Assembly: GCA_022768695.1 (NCBI GenBank)
Contig: JALEPO010000088.1
Coordinates: 1-35,091 of the forward strand
Direction of reading: 5' to 3'
DNA: 35,091 nucleotides
Origin: Clostridia bacterium
Lineage (GTDB): Bacteria > Bacillota > Clostridia > UBA1381
A program made the translations under genes and the position numbers. Positions 1 to 8,340 of the stretch are shown here, one piece after another (the first letter of the stretch is position 1; every line of letters starts with the position of its first letter). Below the pieces are notes generated by a model that was given only the letters and a program-made list of their open reading frames with translations, was not told the origin of the DNA and ran no database searches.

Positions 1-2166
1 GATTACAACTCAGCGGCGGAAAGAACTGTTTCATATGATAATCTTGACGGTGACATTATAACATATAAAGAGGCGCTTGCAGAGCCAACAGCTCCTCCTG
101 CTCCTACAGACGCACCTGTATTGCCTGAGAATGGAGAATTAATAAACCTTAGCTTTGATAACGGTGATTTAACGAGTACATCAACTTATGGTACTGCTTC
201 AGGAACACCGAAATTTGTAACTGCTGATGATAAGGCTTGCGTTCAGTTTGACGGAACTAACGCAACAGCAATCAAGCTTACAGATGCAAACGGCAACAGC
301 CTTTTGACAGGCTTGGATGAAATAACTGTTTCATTTAAAGTAAAGCCGACAGCAACAACAGCATCGTGGCTGCTCTTCGCCGCGCCAAACGACTCAGCGC
401 AGACATATCAGAAAGAAAATTATCTTGGAATAAGAACACAAAATGAAATTGTTCACACAGAGCGTTATAATAATAATGGTTCTCGTTCGGCGGAAATTGC
501 CGGTGCTGTTAGACAGAATGAGTGGAACGATGTAATAATTTCCGTGGAACAGGATGCTACAACTGTGTATGTAAACGGTGTTTTGGCTGATAAGCAGTCA
601 TCAACCGTTTCGCTGTCAGATATGCTCGGAAAATCTTCTGTTGCATACATCGGTAAGGCAAACTGGGGAAGCGGCGAATATGCAACAGGCTATATTGATG
701 ATTTCGTGATTGCAAAAGGCGCACTGACAAATCCGCTTGAGGAAGTGGATTTGGGTGATTTGTCGGCAGTATCATCAAATATTGCGCTTCCTGATAAATT
801 ATCTGACGAAACACCTATTACATGGACATCATCAGATACAAGCGTAATAACAAACAGCGGTATTGTAAGTATAGGCGATGACACTAAGGAGGTTACGCTT
901 ACCGCAAAGGTTACGGTAAAGGGTGTAGAATTAAGCAAGGTATTTACTGCGACAGTGCCGGGACGTACAGCGGCAATTGAAACATTCACCGCGTATGCTG
1001 AAAACGGTTCAATTAAGTTCACGAGTGAGTACGACAGTGCTAAGACACCTTATTCGATGTCTGTAACATTAGCATCAACAGGCGATAGCGCAATAACGCT
1101 TGACCAGAAGGATAATATAGCATCAGGCAGCTTTGACAATGTTGCAAATGGTACATACAAAGTTAGCTGCACACTGAAAAACGGCACAGAAACAGTAAAA
1201 ACAGTAACAAGAACAGTAACTGTTAAGGAGGAACAAGCTATGGGAGCATATCTGTTTGCTCACTTTGTAGGCAATGAAAGTGATGCAAGTCATGAACAGA
1301 TTTATTTCTCTGTATCTCAGGACGGAACAACATGGACAACGTTGAATAACGGTTCGCCTGTTCTTACCAGCAACGTAGGTGAAAATGGTGTGCGTGATCC
1401 GTATATTCTTCGCGGAGAGGACGGCAAGTTCTTTGTAATAGCGACAGATTTAAGCATCTATAACAGACGTGACGATTCAAACAGATGGGGTACTTGTCAA
1501 ACTTCGGGTTCAAAGAGTATTGTTATATGGGAAAGCAGTGACCTTGTAAACTGGAGTGAGGCAAGCCTTGTTCAGGTTGCTCCTGAAAATGCCGGCTGTA
1601 CATGGGCACCGGAGGCAGTATATGACCCTGAGGTCGGCAAGTATATGGTATTCTGGGCATCAAAGACATCGACCGACAACTATGCAACACAGCGTATGTA
1701 CAGAAGCTATACATCAGATTTCAAGACATTCACAGAGCCTGAGATATACATTGACGGCGGAAACGTAAGTAATATAGATACCACAATTATACAGGATAAG
1801 GGTATATATTACAGATTTACAAAGAATGAAAGCAAATCATCGGTTACAATGATGCAGAGTACAACACTTAGCGGTAACTGGAAGGACGTTGAAACATACA
1901 CAATCAACGGCACAGCCGGTAATACTGTAACAGGCTATGAAGGCCCTACAATTTATAAGCTTAACGGTGAGGATAAATGGTGCTTGCTTCTTGACTACTA
2001 TTCAAAGAGTCAGGGATATAAGCCGTTTGTGACAAGTGATATAACTAAGGGTGAATTCACTTCAGCTGCTGATTTCACATTTGATGCAACATATCGTCAT
2101 GGTACGGTAATGCCGATAACACAGACGGAATATAATGCTCTTGTTCAGGCATATCCTAACAATTAA
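1..2166 (+). CDS. Secreted modular glycoside hydrolase, GH43-like, 5' end outside window
   Basis: The frame is open from base 1, so this is the last 721 residues of a larger protein. A TTG at 121 lies inside a Pro/Thr/Ala linker (APPAPTDAP) with no ribosome site, so it is not the start. Order of parts: linker (residues 28-42), a LamG/concanavalin-A-like beta-sandwich (about 45-245), a degenerate bacterial Ig-like module (about 250-320, with PITWTSSDTSVI), another beta-rich segment, then a five-bladed GH43 propeller (about 415-721). GH43 hallmarks are GVRDPYILRGEDGKFFVIAT (base Asp), WAPEAVYDPEVGKYMVFWAS and GYEGPTIYKLNG (likely acid Glu). The family cleaves arabinan, xylan or galactan side chains; the exact substrate cannot be read. 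It is almost certainly extracellular, although the signal peptide is outside the window. It ends 40 bases before a strong terminator. Confidence 0.85.
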   Translation, partial: DYNSAAERTVSYDNLDGDIITYKEALAEPTAPPAPTDAPVLPENGELINLSFDNGDLTSTSTYGTASGTPKFVTADDKACVQFDGTNATAIKLTDANGNSLLTGLDEITVSFKVKPTATTASWLLFAAPNDSAQTYQKENYLGIRTQNEIVHTERYNNNGSRSAEIAGAVRQNEWNDVIISVEQDATTVYVNGVLADKQSSTVSLSDMLGKSSVAYIGKANWGSGEYATGYIDDFVIAKGALTNPLEEVDLGDLSAVSSNIALPDKLSDETPITWTSSDTSVITNSGIVSIGDDTKEVTLTAKVTVKGVELSKVFTATVPGRTAAIETFTAYAENGSIKFTSEYDSAKTPYSMSVTLASTGDSAITLDQKDNIASGSFDNVANGTYKVSCTLKNGTETVKTVTRTVTVKEEQAMGAYLFAHFVGNESDASHEQIYFSVSQDGTTWTTLNNGSPVLTSNVGENGVRDPYILRGEDGKFFVIATDLSIYNRRDDSNRWGTCQTSGSKSIVIWESSDLVNWSEASLVQVAPENAGCTWAPEAVYDPEVGKYMVFWASKTSTDNYATQRMYRSYTSDFKTFTEPEIYIDGGNVSNIDTTIIQDKGIYYRFTKNESKSSVTMMQSTTLSGNWKDVETYTINGTAGNTVTGYEGPTIYKLNGEDKWCLLLDYYSKSQGYKPFVTSDITKGEFTSAADFTFDATYRHGTVMPITQTEYNALVQAYPNN

Positions 2167-2205
2167 GTAAAGTATATATTTAAATAATACATAGCATAAA
2201 AAATG

Positions 2206-2252
2206 ACGAGTCTGAATTAAGTCATAGGAGATCAATTCAGACTCGTTTTTTT
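2206..2252 (+). terminator. Rho-independent terminator after the GH43 gene
   Basis: Perfect 13-bp stem (2206-2218 pairs with 2234-2246, arm ACGAGTCTGAATT), 15-base loop, then a run of seven T. It closes the transcript of the secreted enzyme and isolates the next gene. Confidence 0.93.
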
Positions 2253-2316
2253 GTTATGTGTTTTTTTATGGGTACTAACGTTCATGCCGCTTCTGAATAG
2301 CAGTAATATATAATCA

Positions 2317-2345
2317 TTGAATTTTACTGTGTATCATGATATAAT
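2317..2345 (+). promoter_or_regulatory. SigA-type promoter of the bile salt hydrolase gene
   Basis: -35 TTGAAT (2317-2322), 17-base spacer, perfect -10 TATAAT (2340-2345). It lies between the upstream terminator and the hydrolase start at 2432, giving a leader of about 80 bases. Confidence 0.8.
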
Positions 2346-2366
2346 ATTATGGAAACCATTATATTA
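2342..2366. promoter_or_regulatory. Inverted repeat over the -10 and start point, candidate operator
   Basis: TAATATTATGG (2342-2352), AAA, then CCATTATATTA (2356-2366): 10 of 11 positions are complementary. It overlaps the last four bases of the -10 and the expected transcription start, where a bound repressor would block polymerase. The site is seen; its use is inferred. Confidence 0.45.
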
Positions 2367-2431
2367 AGAAACTAAAGATACGGAATTATGATTGATGAAG
2401 AGTAAGTGCAGCAATTTGAGGAGGTAATATT

Positions 2432-3433
2432 ATGTGCACAGCAGCGACATACAAAACAAAGGATTTTTATTTTGGACGCACATTGGACTATGAGTTTTCC
2501 TATGGGGACGAGGTTGTTATAGTACCGCGTAATTACCCATTTCACTTTCGCAGTGCGGGTGAAATGGAAAAGCATTACGCAATGATTGGTATGGCATATG
2601 TTGCGGAGAAATATCCACTGTATTATGACGCAGTCAATGAAAAGGGACTGGGAATGGCAGGCTTGAACTTTGTCGGGAATGCATATTACAGAGAAAATAT
2701 GACGGATGCGGATAACATAGCGCAGTTTGAATTTATACCGTGGATTCTCGGTCAGTGCGCCTCTGTAAAGGAAGCGAGATTGCTTTTAGAAAAAATTAAT
2801 ATTACAAATACACCATTCAGCAAAGAATTGCCGCTTGCTCAGCTTCACTGGCTGATTTCAGACAGGAATGAGTCTGTTACGGTAGAATCAGTGAGGGAAG
2901 GGATTAAGGTATATGATAATCCGGTAGGAGTATTGACTAATAATCCGCCCTTTCAAGAACAGATGTTTCAGCTTAACAATTATATGCATTTATCACCAAA
3001 GCAGCCGCAGAATTGTTTTTCTGATAAGCTGCCGCTTAATGCGTACAGTCGCGGTATGGGCGCGTTGGGGTTGCCGGGGGATTTGTCATCTCAGTCACGT
3101 TTTATCAGAGCTGCTTTTGTAAAAATGAATTCGGTTTCTGGTGATTCGGAATATGAGAGTGTAAGTCAGTTTTTTCACATTCTTGGTTCCGTAGATCAGC
3201 AGCGTGGCTGCTGTGATGTTGGCGGCGGAAAGTTTGAGATTACAATATATACGTCCTGCTGTAATGCTGATAAAGGTATATATTATTATACTACTTACGA
3301 AAATCATCAGATTACTGCCGTAGATATGTATAATGAGGAATTGGATGGAGCAAAGCTTGCAAGATTTCCACTGATTAAAAATGAGCAGATAAAAATACAC
3401 AACGGTAAAGACAGTAAATTGCTGTTGTGTTAA
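2432..3433 (+). CDS. bsh: Bile salt hydrolase / choloylglycine hydrolase family (Ntn amidase)
   Basis: A 333-residue linear-amide C-N hydrolase. The family removes glycine or taurine from conjugated bile acids, or cleaves penicillin V, using an N-terminal Cys exposed by loss of Met1. Visible active-site residues are Cys2, Arg16 and Asp19 (FGRTLDYE), Asn79 (GLNF), Asn170 (GVLTNNPPF) and Arg223 (SRFIRAAF). The blocks NEKGLGMAGLNF, LHWLISD, GLPGDLSSQSRFIRA and GIYYYTTYENHQI closely follow what I recall of clostridial bile salt hydrolases, so this activity is favoured over penicillin acylase. There is no signal peptide, as expected for an intracellular enzyme. GAGGAGG at 2418-2424 lies 7 bases before the ATG. 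It is monocistronic, with its own promoter and a possible operator. It implies exposure to bile, hence a gut habitat. Confidence 0.92.
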   Translation: MCTAATYKTKDFYFGRTLDYEFSYGDEVVIVPRNYPFHFRSAGEMEKHYAMIGMAYVAEKYPLYYDAVNEKGLGMAGLNFVGNAYYRENMTDADNIAQFEFIPWILGQCASVKEARLLLEKINITNTPFSKELPLAQLHWLISDRNESVTVESVREGIKVYDNPVGVLTNNPPFQEQMFQLNNYMHLSPKQPQNCFSDKLPLNAYSRGMGALGLPGDLSSQSRFIRAAFVKMNSVSGDSEYESVSQFFHILGSVDQQRGCCDVGGGKFEITIYTSCCNADKGIYYYTTYENHQITAVDMYNEELDGAKLARFPLIKNEQIKIHNGKDSKLLLC

Positions 3434-3471
3434 GAAAAATAAGGCATTTTTGTGGTTTTTTATAAAAACCC

Positions 3472-3500
3472 TTGATTATTTACACAAAATATGTGATAAT
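3472..3500 (+). promoter_or_regulatory. Promoter of the DUF512-der-plsY-gpsA gene group
   Basis: -35 TTGATT (3472-3477), 17-base spacer, -10 GATAAT (3495-3500) with an upstream TG at 3492-3493 (extended -10). It is 36 bases from the chosen ATG at 3536. Confidence 0.7.
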
Positions 3501-3535
3501 GAATTAATGGATTATAATATAGTGGGGTATTGTGT

Positions 3536-4858
3536 ATGCGAAAAGTAGACACCACAATTTCATATATAGAACCGGATTCGCCGGCTTTTGAAGCGGGACT
3601 GAAAAAAGGTGATAAGCTGCTTAAAATTAATGACCATGATTTTCATGATATACTGGAATATCGTTATCTTACCGCGGAATACGAGGTAACACTGGAGATT
3701 TTAAAAAAAGACGGTTCAACCGAGATTATAACGATTGAAAATGATTATGAGGATTTAGGCATAGAATTTACCGAAAGTCTTATTGATGAGGCACAGAGCT
3801 GTACGAATAAGTGTATATTCTGTTTTATTGACCAGCTCCCGAAAGGAATGCGTGAAACGGTTTATTTCAAGGACGATGATACGCGCTTGTCGTTTTTACA
3901 GGGCAATTATGTCACTCTCACGAATATGTCGGACGAGGAAATTGACCGCCTTATAAAAATGCGTGTTTCACCGATAAATGTCAGCGTACATGCCACAGAC
4001 CCTGATTTAAGGTGCAAAATGCTCAATAATCGTTTTGCAGGTAAGTGCTATGATATAATGAAGAAATTTGCCCAAAATAATATTTATATGAATTGTCAGA
4101 TAGTTCTTTGCCCCGGAATAAATGACGGTGAAAATCTGAGGAATACATTGGAGGATTTAGGGGGCTTGTTCCCGTATGTAAACAGTATTTCAGTTGTGCC
4201 TGTCGGACTTACGCGTTATAGAGAGGGATTGTATCCTTTAAAGCCTTTTACAGCTGAGAGCAGCCGTGAAACGATAGAATTTGTTGAGAAAATACAGAAT
4301 GCTTTTCTTGACAAATTGGGGACAAGGCTGGTATATTTATCCGACGAGTTTTATGTTAATGCGGGAATTGATGTGCCGGATGCGGAAAGCTATGAGGGGT
4401 TCCCTCAAATAGAAAACGGTGTTGGACTTATAGCAAGTATGCGTGAGGAATTTGACAGTGCATTAAAGCTGCTTAGAAGAAAAAAAAGGTCAAGGCATAT
4501 TTCAATAGCGACAGGCGAAATAGCGTCGTGCTTTATAAAGGAGCTTGCAGAAGCTATAGAAAAAGAATGCTCAGGTGTAAAAATTGATGTATATGCAATT
4601 AAAAATGATTTTTTCGGCGGTGGCGTAAGTGTTTCGGGTTTAGTATGCGGCTGTGATATAATTAATCAGTTAAAGGATAGGATAAATACCGAGGTACTGC
4701 TTATACCGCATAGTATGCTTCGTGATGATGATAACATATTCCTTGACGACACAACGGTTGAGGACGTGGAAAAGGCGCTTAATGTGAAAATTGTGCCTGT
4801 GCTGAATGACGGCTATGAATTTATAGAGAAAATCCTTGATGAAGAACTGGAATTTTAG
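3536..4858 (+). CDS. DUF512-family protein: PDZ-like domain plus putative radical SAM Fe-S region
   Basis: 440 residues. An N-terminal PDZ-like segment (ISYIEPDSPAFEAGLKKGDK, about 8-70) precedes a radical-SAM-type cluster motif CX3CX2C at Cys89, Cys93 and Cys96 (CTNKCIFCFIDQLPKG), then the family blocks FKDDDTRLSFLQGNYVTLTN, INVSVHATDP and the C-terminal DUF512 region with NDFFGGGVSVSGL. The family is widespread in Firmicutes and cyanobacteria; its reaction is unknown, and a Fe-S oxidoreductase or RNA/ribosome-related role is only guessed from its place next to der. ATG 3536 is chosen over TTG 3530 because GTGGGG (3522-3527) is 8 bases upstream of it. It starts the DUF512-der-plsY-gpsA group. 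Confidence 0.88.
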   Translation: MRKVDTTISYIEPDSPAFEAGLKKGDKLLKINDHDFHDILEYRYLTAEYEVTLEILKKDGSTEIITIENDYEDLGIEFTESLIDEAQSCTNKCIFCFIDQLPKGMRETVYFKDDDTRLSFLQGNYVTLTNMSDEEIDRLIKMRVSPINVSVHATDPDLRCKMLNNRFAGKCYDIMKKFAQNNIYMNCQIVLCPGINDGENLRNTLEDLGGLFPYVNSISVVPVGLTRYREGLYPLKPFTAESSRETIEFVEKIQNAFLDKLGTRLVYLSDEFYVNAGIDVPDAESYEGFPQIENGVGLIASMREEFDSALKLLRRKKRSRHISIATGEIASCFIKELAEAIEKECSGVKIDVYAIKNDFFGGGVSVSGLVCGCDIINQLKDRINTEVLLIPHSMLRDDDNIFLDDTTVEDVEKALNVKIVPVLNDGYEFIEKILDEELEF

Positions 4859-4889
4859 GCTTAATCAGGATTGCTGGAAGGAGATAGAA

Positions 4890-6215
4890 ATGAAACCATT
4901 AGTAGCGATAGTTGGACGCCCTAATGTTGGGAAATCGACACTTTTTAATAAAATTTCGGGACAGCGTATAAGTATAGTTGAAGATACTCCCGGTGTGACT
5001 CGTGACAGAATTTATGCGGATGTTTCGTGGCTTGATAAGCATTTTACTCTTGTTGATACAGGCGGTATTGAGCCTGCTTCAAAGGATGAAATTCTTGTAC
5101 AGATGCGCCGTCAGGCACAACTGGCTATTGAAATGGCGGATGTTGTAATTCTTATGACGAATGTCAAGGACGGAGTAACGGCAAACGATCAGGACGTTGC
5201 GCAAATGCTTTTAAAGGCTAAAAAGAAGATAGTTCTTGCTGTAAATAAGGTAGACAATACAGGTAATCCGCCTTTTGAATTTTATGAGTTTTATAATCTC
5301 GGACTTGGCGACCCAATAGCGATTTCCTCAACGCATGGACTGGGTGTGGGTGATTTGCTTGATGAGGTGACACATAAATTTCCTGAGGATGCGGACACCT
5401 CCGAGGATGAGGAAGAAATCAAGGTGGCTGTAATCGGCAAGCCGAATGCGGGTAAGTCATCGCTTATAAATAAAATTCTTGGTGAGGACAGAGTTATTGT
5501 CAGCAACATTGCAGGAACGACTCGTGATGCGATTGACTCGCATTATGTTAGAGGAGAGGATAAGTACCTATTTATAGATACTGCCGGAATGAGAAAACGA
5601 GGAAAAATTGACGAAAACGTGGAGCGTTACAGCGTTGTGCGTTCGCTTGCGGCAGTTGACAGAAGTGACGTGTGTGTTATAATGATAGACGCAAGTGAAG
5701 GTATCACCGAGCAGGATACAAAGGTGGCAGGCTATGCACATGAGCAGGGAAAGGCCTGTATTTTTGCGGTAAACAAGTGGGATATTGTGGACAAGGACGA
5801 TAAGACCATGAAAAACTTTACCATGCGAGTTCGTGAGGAGTTTGCGTTCATGTCCTATGCGGAGATTATATTTATCAGCGCAAAGACCGGACAGAGAGTG
5901 GAAAAGCTGCTTGAGCTTATAAAGAAGGTCAATGAACAGCATAAGAGAAGAATTACTACCGGTATGCTTAACGATGTGCTTAACGAAGCAATGGCGAAAC
6001 AGCAGCCGCCGTCAGACAAGGGCAGACGTTTAAAGCTTTATTACGGCACGCAGGCAAGCGTTGCGCCGCCTACGTTTATACTGTTCGCAAATTCAAAGGA
6101 TTTGTTCCATTATTCGTATCTGAGATTTATTGAAAATCAGGTGCGCGAGGCATTCGGCTTTGAGGGGACACCTATAAAATTCATTGTGCGTGAGAAGAAC
6201 GAAAAAAAATTATAA
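4890..6215 (+). CDS. der: Ribosome assembly GTPase Der (EngA)
   Basis: 441 residues, the usual Der length, with two tandem GTPase domains and a C-terminal KH-like domain that bind the 50S subunit during assembly. Domain 1: GRPNVGKST (9-17), DTGG (56-59), NKVD (119-122). Domain 2: GKPNAGKSS (183-191), DTAGM (230-234), NKWD (295-298). The KH-like part starts near 355 and includes LYYGTQASVAPPTFILFAN. An in-frame ATG at 4836 overlaps the preceding gene and would add 18 unrelated residues; ATG 4890 has GGAAGGAG (4876-4883) at the right distance. It is 31 bases after the DUF512 gene and probably co-transcribed with it. Essential and cytoplasmic. Confidence 0.97.
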   Translation: MKPLVAIVGRPNVGKSTLFNKISGQRISIVEDTPGVTRDRIYADVSWLDKHFTLVDTGGIEPASKDEILVQMRRQAQLAIEMADVVILMTNVKDGVTANDQDVAQMLLKAKKKIVLAVNKVDNTGNPPFEFYEFYNLGLGDPIAISSTHGLGVGDLLDEVTHKFPEDADTSEDEEEIKVAVIGKPNAGKSSLINKILGEDRVIVSNIAGTTRDAIDSHYVRGEDKYLFIDTAGMRKRGKIDENVERYSVVRSLAAVDRSDVCVIMIDASEGITEQDTKVAGYAHEQGKACIFAVNKWDIVDKDDKTMKNFTMRVREEFAFMSYAEIIFISAKTGQRVEKLLELIKKVNEQHKRRITTGMLNDVLNEAMAKQQPPSDKGRRLKLYYGTQASVAPPTFILFANSKDLFHYSYLRFIENQVREAFGFEGTPIKFIVREKNEKKL

Positions 6216-6225
6216 TCGTCCGGCT

Positions 6226-6309
6226 AAAATCGCCCAGCTCACTACTTTTTGTCGAGGACAGTACAATAGTACAGCACCGTCGGCTGCAAGTGGCAATCTG
6301 AACGATTTT
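6226..6309. repeat. Imperfect foldback (MITE-like) element between der and plsY
   Basis: The 120-base der-plsY gap holds an imperfect palindrome. Outer arms AAAATCG (6226-6232) and CGATTTT (6303-6309) are complementary, and a central GTAC-aata-GTAC (6261-6272) has its midpoint within one base of theirs. In between, TTGTCGAGGACAGTAC is partly complementary to GTACAGCACCGTCGGCTGCAA. The DNA is more GC-rich than the flanks. No ORF or transposase. It may be a non-autonomous repeat or a folded leader of plsY. Confidence 0.45.
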
Positions 6310-6335
6310 TTCTTGGACTTGGGGAGGCTAAAATA

Positions 6336-6971
6336 GTGAAATATTTTGTAATCATTGCCGTGGCGGTAATTTCATATCTCATTGGTTCGGTTAATTTTTC
6401 AATACTGATTTCAAGGGCTATAAGCGGAAAGGATATACGCGAAAGCGGCAGCGGAAATGCAGGAGCAACGAATATGTTAAGGACGCACGGCAAGAAAATG
6501 GGTGTACTGACGCTTTTGCTTGATGTTCTCAAAGGTATCGTAGCTATTATAATTGCTATAATAGCTGATAAGAATATCAGCGCGAATACAGGGGTTTTGG
6601 CATACATCGCAGGTGTATGCGTAATACTCGGACATAATTTCCCGATATATTTTGGGTTCAAGGGCGGCAAGGGCGTTGCAACCTCCCTTGGTGTGGTACT
6701 TATGCTTGATTGGAAGGTCGGACTTATCGTGGCGGTATGCGCCATTGCTATTATGGCTGTCACGCGTTATGTTTCGCTTGGCTCAATCCTTGGGGGTGCG
6801 GCATATATTGTTATTGAAATTGTCAAGGCGATAGTTACGAAGAATTATAATATTGTACAGCTTGTGTGCGTTGTGATAATCGGCGGATTACTTATCGCAA
6901 GACACCACGCAAATATAAATAGATTATTAAACGGTACGGAAAATAAGTTGGGTGCTAAAAAGGAGAAATGA
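6336..6971 (+). CDS. plsY: Acyl-phosphate:glycerol-3-phosphate acyltransferase PlsY
   Basis: 211-residue polytopic membrane protein that acylates glycerol-3-phosphate with acyl-phosphate, giving lysophosphatidate, the first step of phospholipid synthesis in most Gram-positives. Signature loops are SGNAGATNMLRTHGKKMG (about 38-55), GHNFPIYFGFKGGKGVATSLG (about 99-119) and a third conserved region near VTRYVSLGSILGG. About five hydrophobic segments are visible. The start is GTG 6336, preceded by GGGGAGG (6321-6327). It ends two bases before gpsA, whose product makes its substrate. The 120-base gap from der holds a foldback repeat and is unusual for this gene group. Confidence 0.95.
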   Translation: MKYFVIIAVAVISYLIGSVNFSILISRAISGKDIRESGSGNAGATNMLRTHGKKMGVLTLLLDVLKGIVAIIIAIIADKNISANTGVLAYIAGVCVILGHNFPIYFGFKGGKGVATSLGVVLMLDWKVGLIVAVCAIAIMAVTRYVSLGSILGGAAYIVIEIVKAIVTKNYNIVQLVCVVIIGGLLIARHHANINRLLNGTENKLGAKKEK

Positions 6972-6972
6972 T

Positions 6973-7965
6973 ATGAAAATTGCTGTAATAGGTTCAGGCG
7001 GCTGGGGAACTGCCATTGCCATACTTTTATCCTCAAGAGGGCATAATGTGTATCTGTGGTCATGGATACAGGAGGAAACTGACCGTCTTTCAAATGACAG
7101 AGAAAACAAGGAATTTCTTCCGGGAGTAAAATTTCCGGAAACAATTTATTGTACGCACAATATGGCAGAATGCACAGACGGAGCAGAGCTTATAATCACA
7201 GCTGCGCCGTCACCTGCTACACGCACAACGGCAAAGCAGCTTTCGCCACATATTAAAGAAGGACAAAAAATTGTCAATATTTCAAAGGGACTTGAGCAAG
7301 GAACTCTTTTAAGACTTTCCGAGGTTTATAAAGAGGAAATTCCTCAGGCAAACATATCAGTTATGAGTGGGCCTTCTCATGCCGAGGAGGTTTCAAGAGG
7401 GCTTCCCACAACAAATGTGGTTGCTTCTGAGAATTTGCAGACCGCAAAGTTTATTCAGGATGTTTTCATGGGAGAAATGTTTCGAGTATATACATCTACA
7501 GATATAATCGGTGTAGAGCTTGGCGGTGCTCTTAAAAACGTAATTGCACTTTGCGCAGGTATTTCCGATGGATTGGGTTATGGTGACAATACAAAGGCTG
7601 CGCTTATGACGCGCGGGCTTGCGGAAATTGCAAGACTGGGAAAAGCAATGGGTGCTGATGAAAAGACATTTATGGGACTTTCCGGAGTAGGTGATTTAAT
7701 AGTTACATGCACAAGTATGCATTCAAGAAACCGCCGCGCCGGAATACTTCTCGGTCAGGGCAAAACCTTGCAGGAAACGCTTGACACTGTACATATGGTG
7801 GTTGAAGGAGTAAATACTGCGACCGCGGCATATAATCTGAGCCGCAAATATGATGTATCTATGCCTATAACAGAACAGGCCTATAAAATTCTTTATGAAA
7901 ATAAAGATGCGCGCGAAGCAGTAAATTCGCTTATGGGGCGCGAAAGAGGTCATGAAGGGAATTAA
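6973..7965 (+). CDS. gpsA: NAD(P)H-dependent glycerol-3-phosphate dehydrogenase GpsA
   Basis: 330 residues. It reduces dihydroxyacetone phosphate to sn-glycerol-3-phosphate for phospholipid synthesis in the cytoplasm. The N-terminal Rossmann motif GSGGWGTAIA starts at residue 7; then come NISKGLEQGT, MSGPSHAEEV and the catalytic-domain block LKNVIALCAGISDGLGYGDN with the conserved Lys and KAALMTRGLAEI. Length is normal. The chosen ATG has AGGAG (6961-6965) 7 bases upstream; an earlier in-frame start inside plsY would add residues that do not fit the family. It is coupled to plsY (stop at 6969-6971) and is followed after three bases by the trkA remnant. Confidence 0.97.
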   Translation: MKIAVIGSGGWGTAIAILLSSRGHNVYLWSWIQEETDRLSNDRENKEFLPGVKFPETIYCTHNMAECTDGAELIITAAPSPATRTTAKQLSPHIKEGQKIVNISKGLEQGTLLRLSEVYKEEIPQANISVMSGPSHAEEVSRGLPTTNVVASENLQTAKFIQDVFMGEMFRVYTSTDIIGVELGGALKNVIALCAGISDGLGYGDNTKAALMTRGLAEIARLGKAMGADEKTFMGLSGVGDLIVTCTSMHSRNRRAGILLGQGKTLQETLDTVHMVVEGVNTATAAYNLSRKYDVSMPITEQAYKILYENKDAREAVNSLMGRERGHEGN

Positions 7966-7968
7966 GCT

Positions 7969-8314
7969 ATGAATATTATTATAGTCGGCGGCGGCAAGGT
8001 GGGTGTAACGCTTGTCGAGTATTTGAACAGTGAAGGACAGCGCTATGGAAAACAGCAGCGGTACAGAAATAAGCACTTTATATCGAATTGTGGGGAACAA
8101 GGCAGAGGCAATTGAATTCAAAATTACTAATGAACAAAAATTCACATCAATACCTCTGAAAAAACTCAAATTAAAAAAGAATGTACTTATAGCTTCAATT
8201 GTGCACGACGGAAAACCATTTATTCCGGACGGAAACAGCACTATTGAACCGGGAGATTCGCTGATAATAGTTACAACACTTCAGCTGAAAAAGGCTACAG
8301 ATATACTTGCATAG
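7969..8314 (+). pseudogene. trkA: trkA remnant with large internal deletion and frameshift
   Basis: From ATG 7969 the reading MNIIIVGGGKVGVTLVEYLN is the N-terminus of the Trk potassium regulator TrkA (first RCK_N domain, nucleotide-binding GGGKVG). After about 24 residues, near 8038-8041, the sequence jumps into another frame encoding the C-terminal end of TrkA (TLYRIVGNKAEAIEFKI, then an RCK_C domain to 8314). Full TrkA is about 450-460 residues; here roughly 340 codons are missing and the halves are out of frame, the first stopping at 8113-8115. An ATG at 8045 with AAGGA at 8033-8037 could express the RCK_C piece alone (about 89 residues). The neighbouring trkH supports the identity. The junction may be a real deletion or an assembly error. 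Confidence 0.85.
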
Positions 8315-8340
8315 AATTAGCCTATTTGGAAGGAATAGAT

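Noticed and set aside
121-2166. Complete GH43 gene starting at TTG 121
   Set aside because: The same frame is open back to base 1, TTG 121 sits in a linker between domains, and there is no ribosome site. The gene is truncated by the window.
3454-3470. GGTTTTTTATAAAAACC hairpin after the bile salt hydrolase as a terminator
   Set aside because: Weak all-AT stem and no following T tract; it could help, but is not convincing.
4836-4889. Der translated from ATG 4836
   Set aside because: Adds 18 unrelated residues, overlaps the previous gene, and has no ribosome site, while ATG 4890 has a good one.
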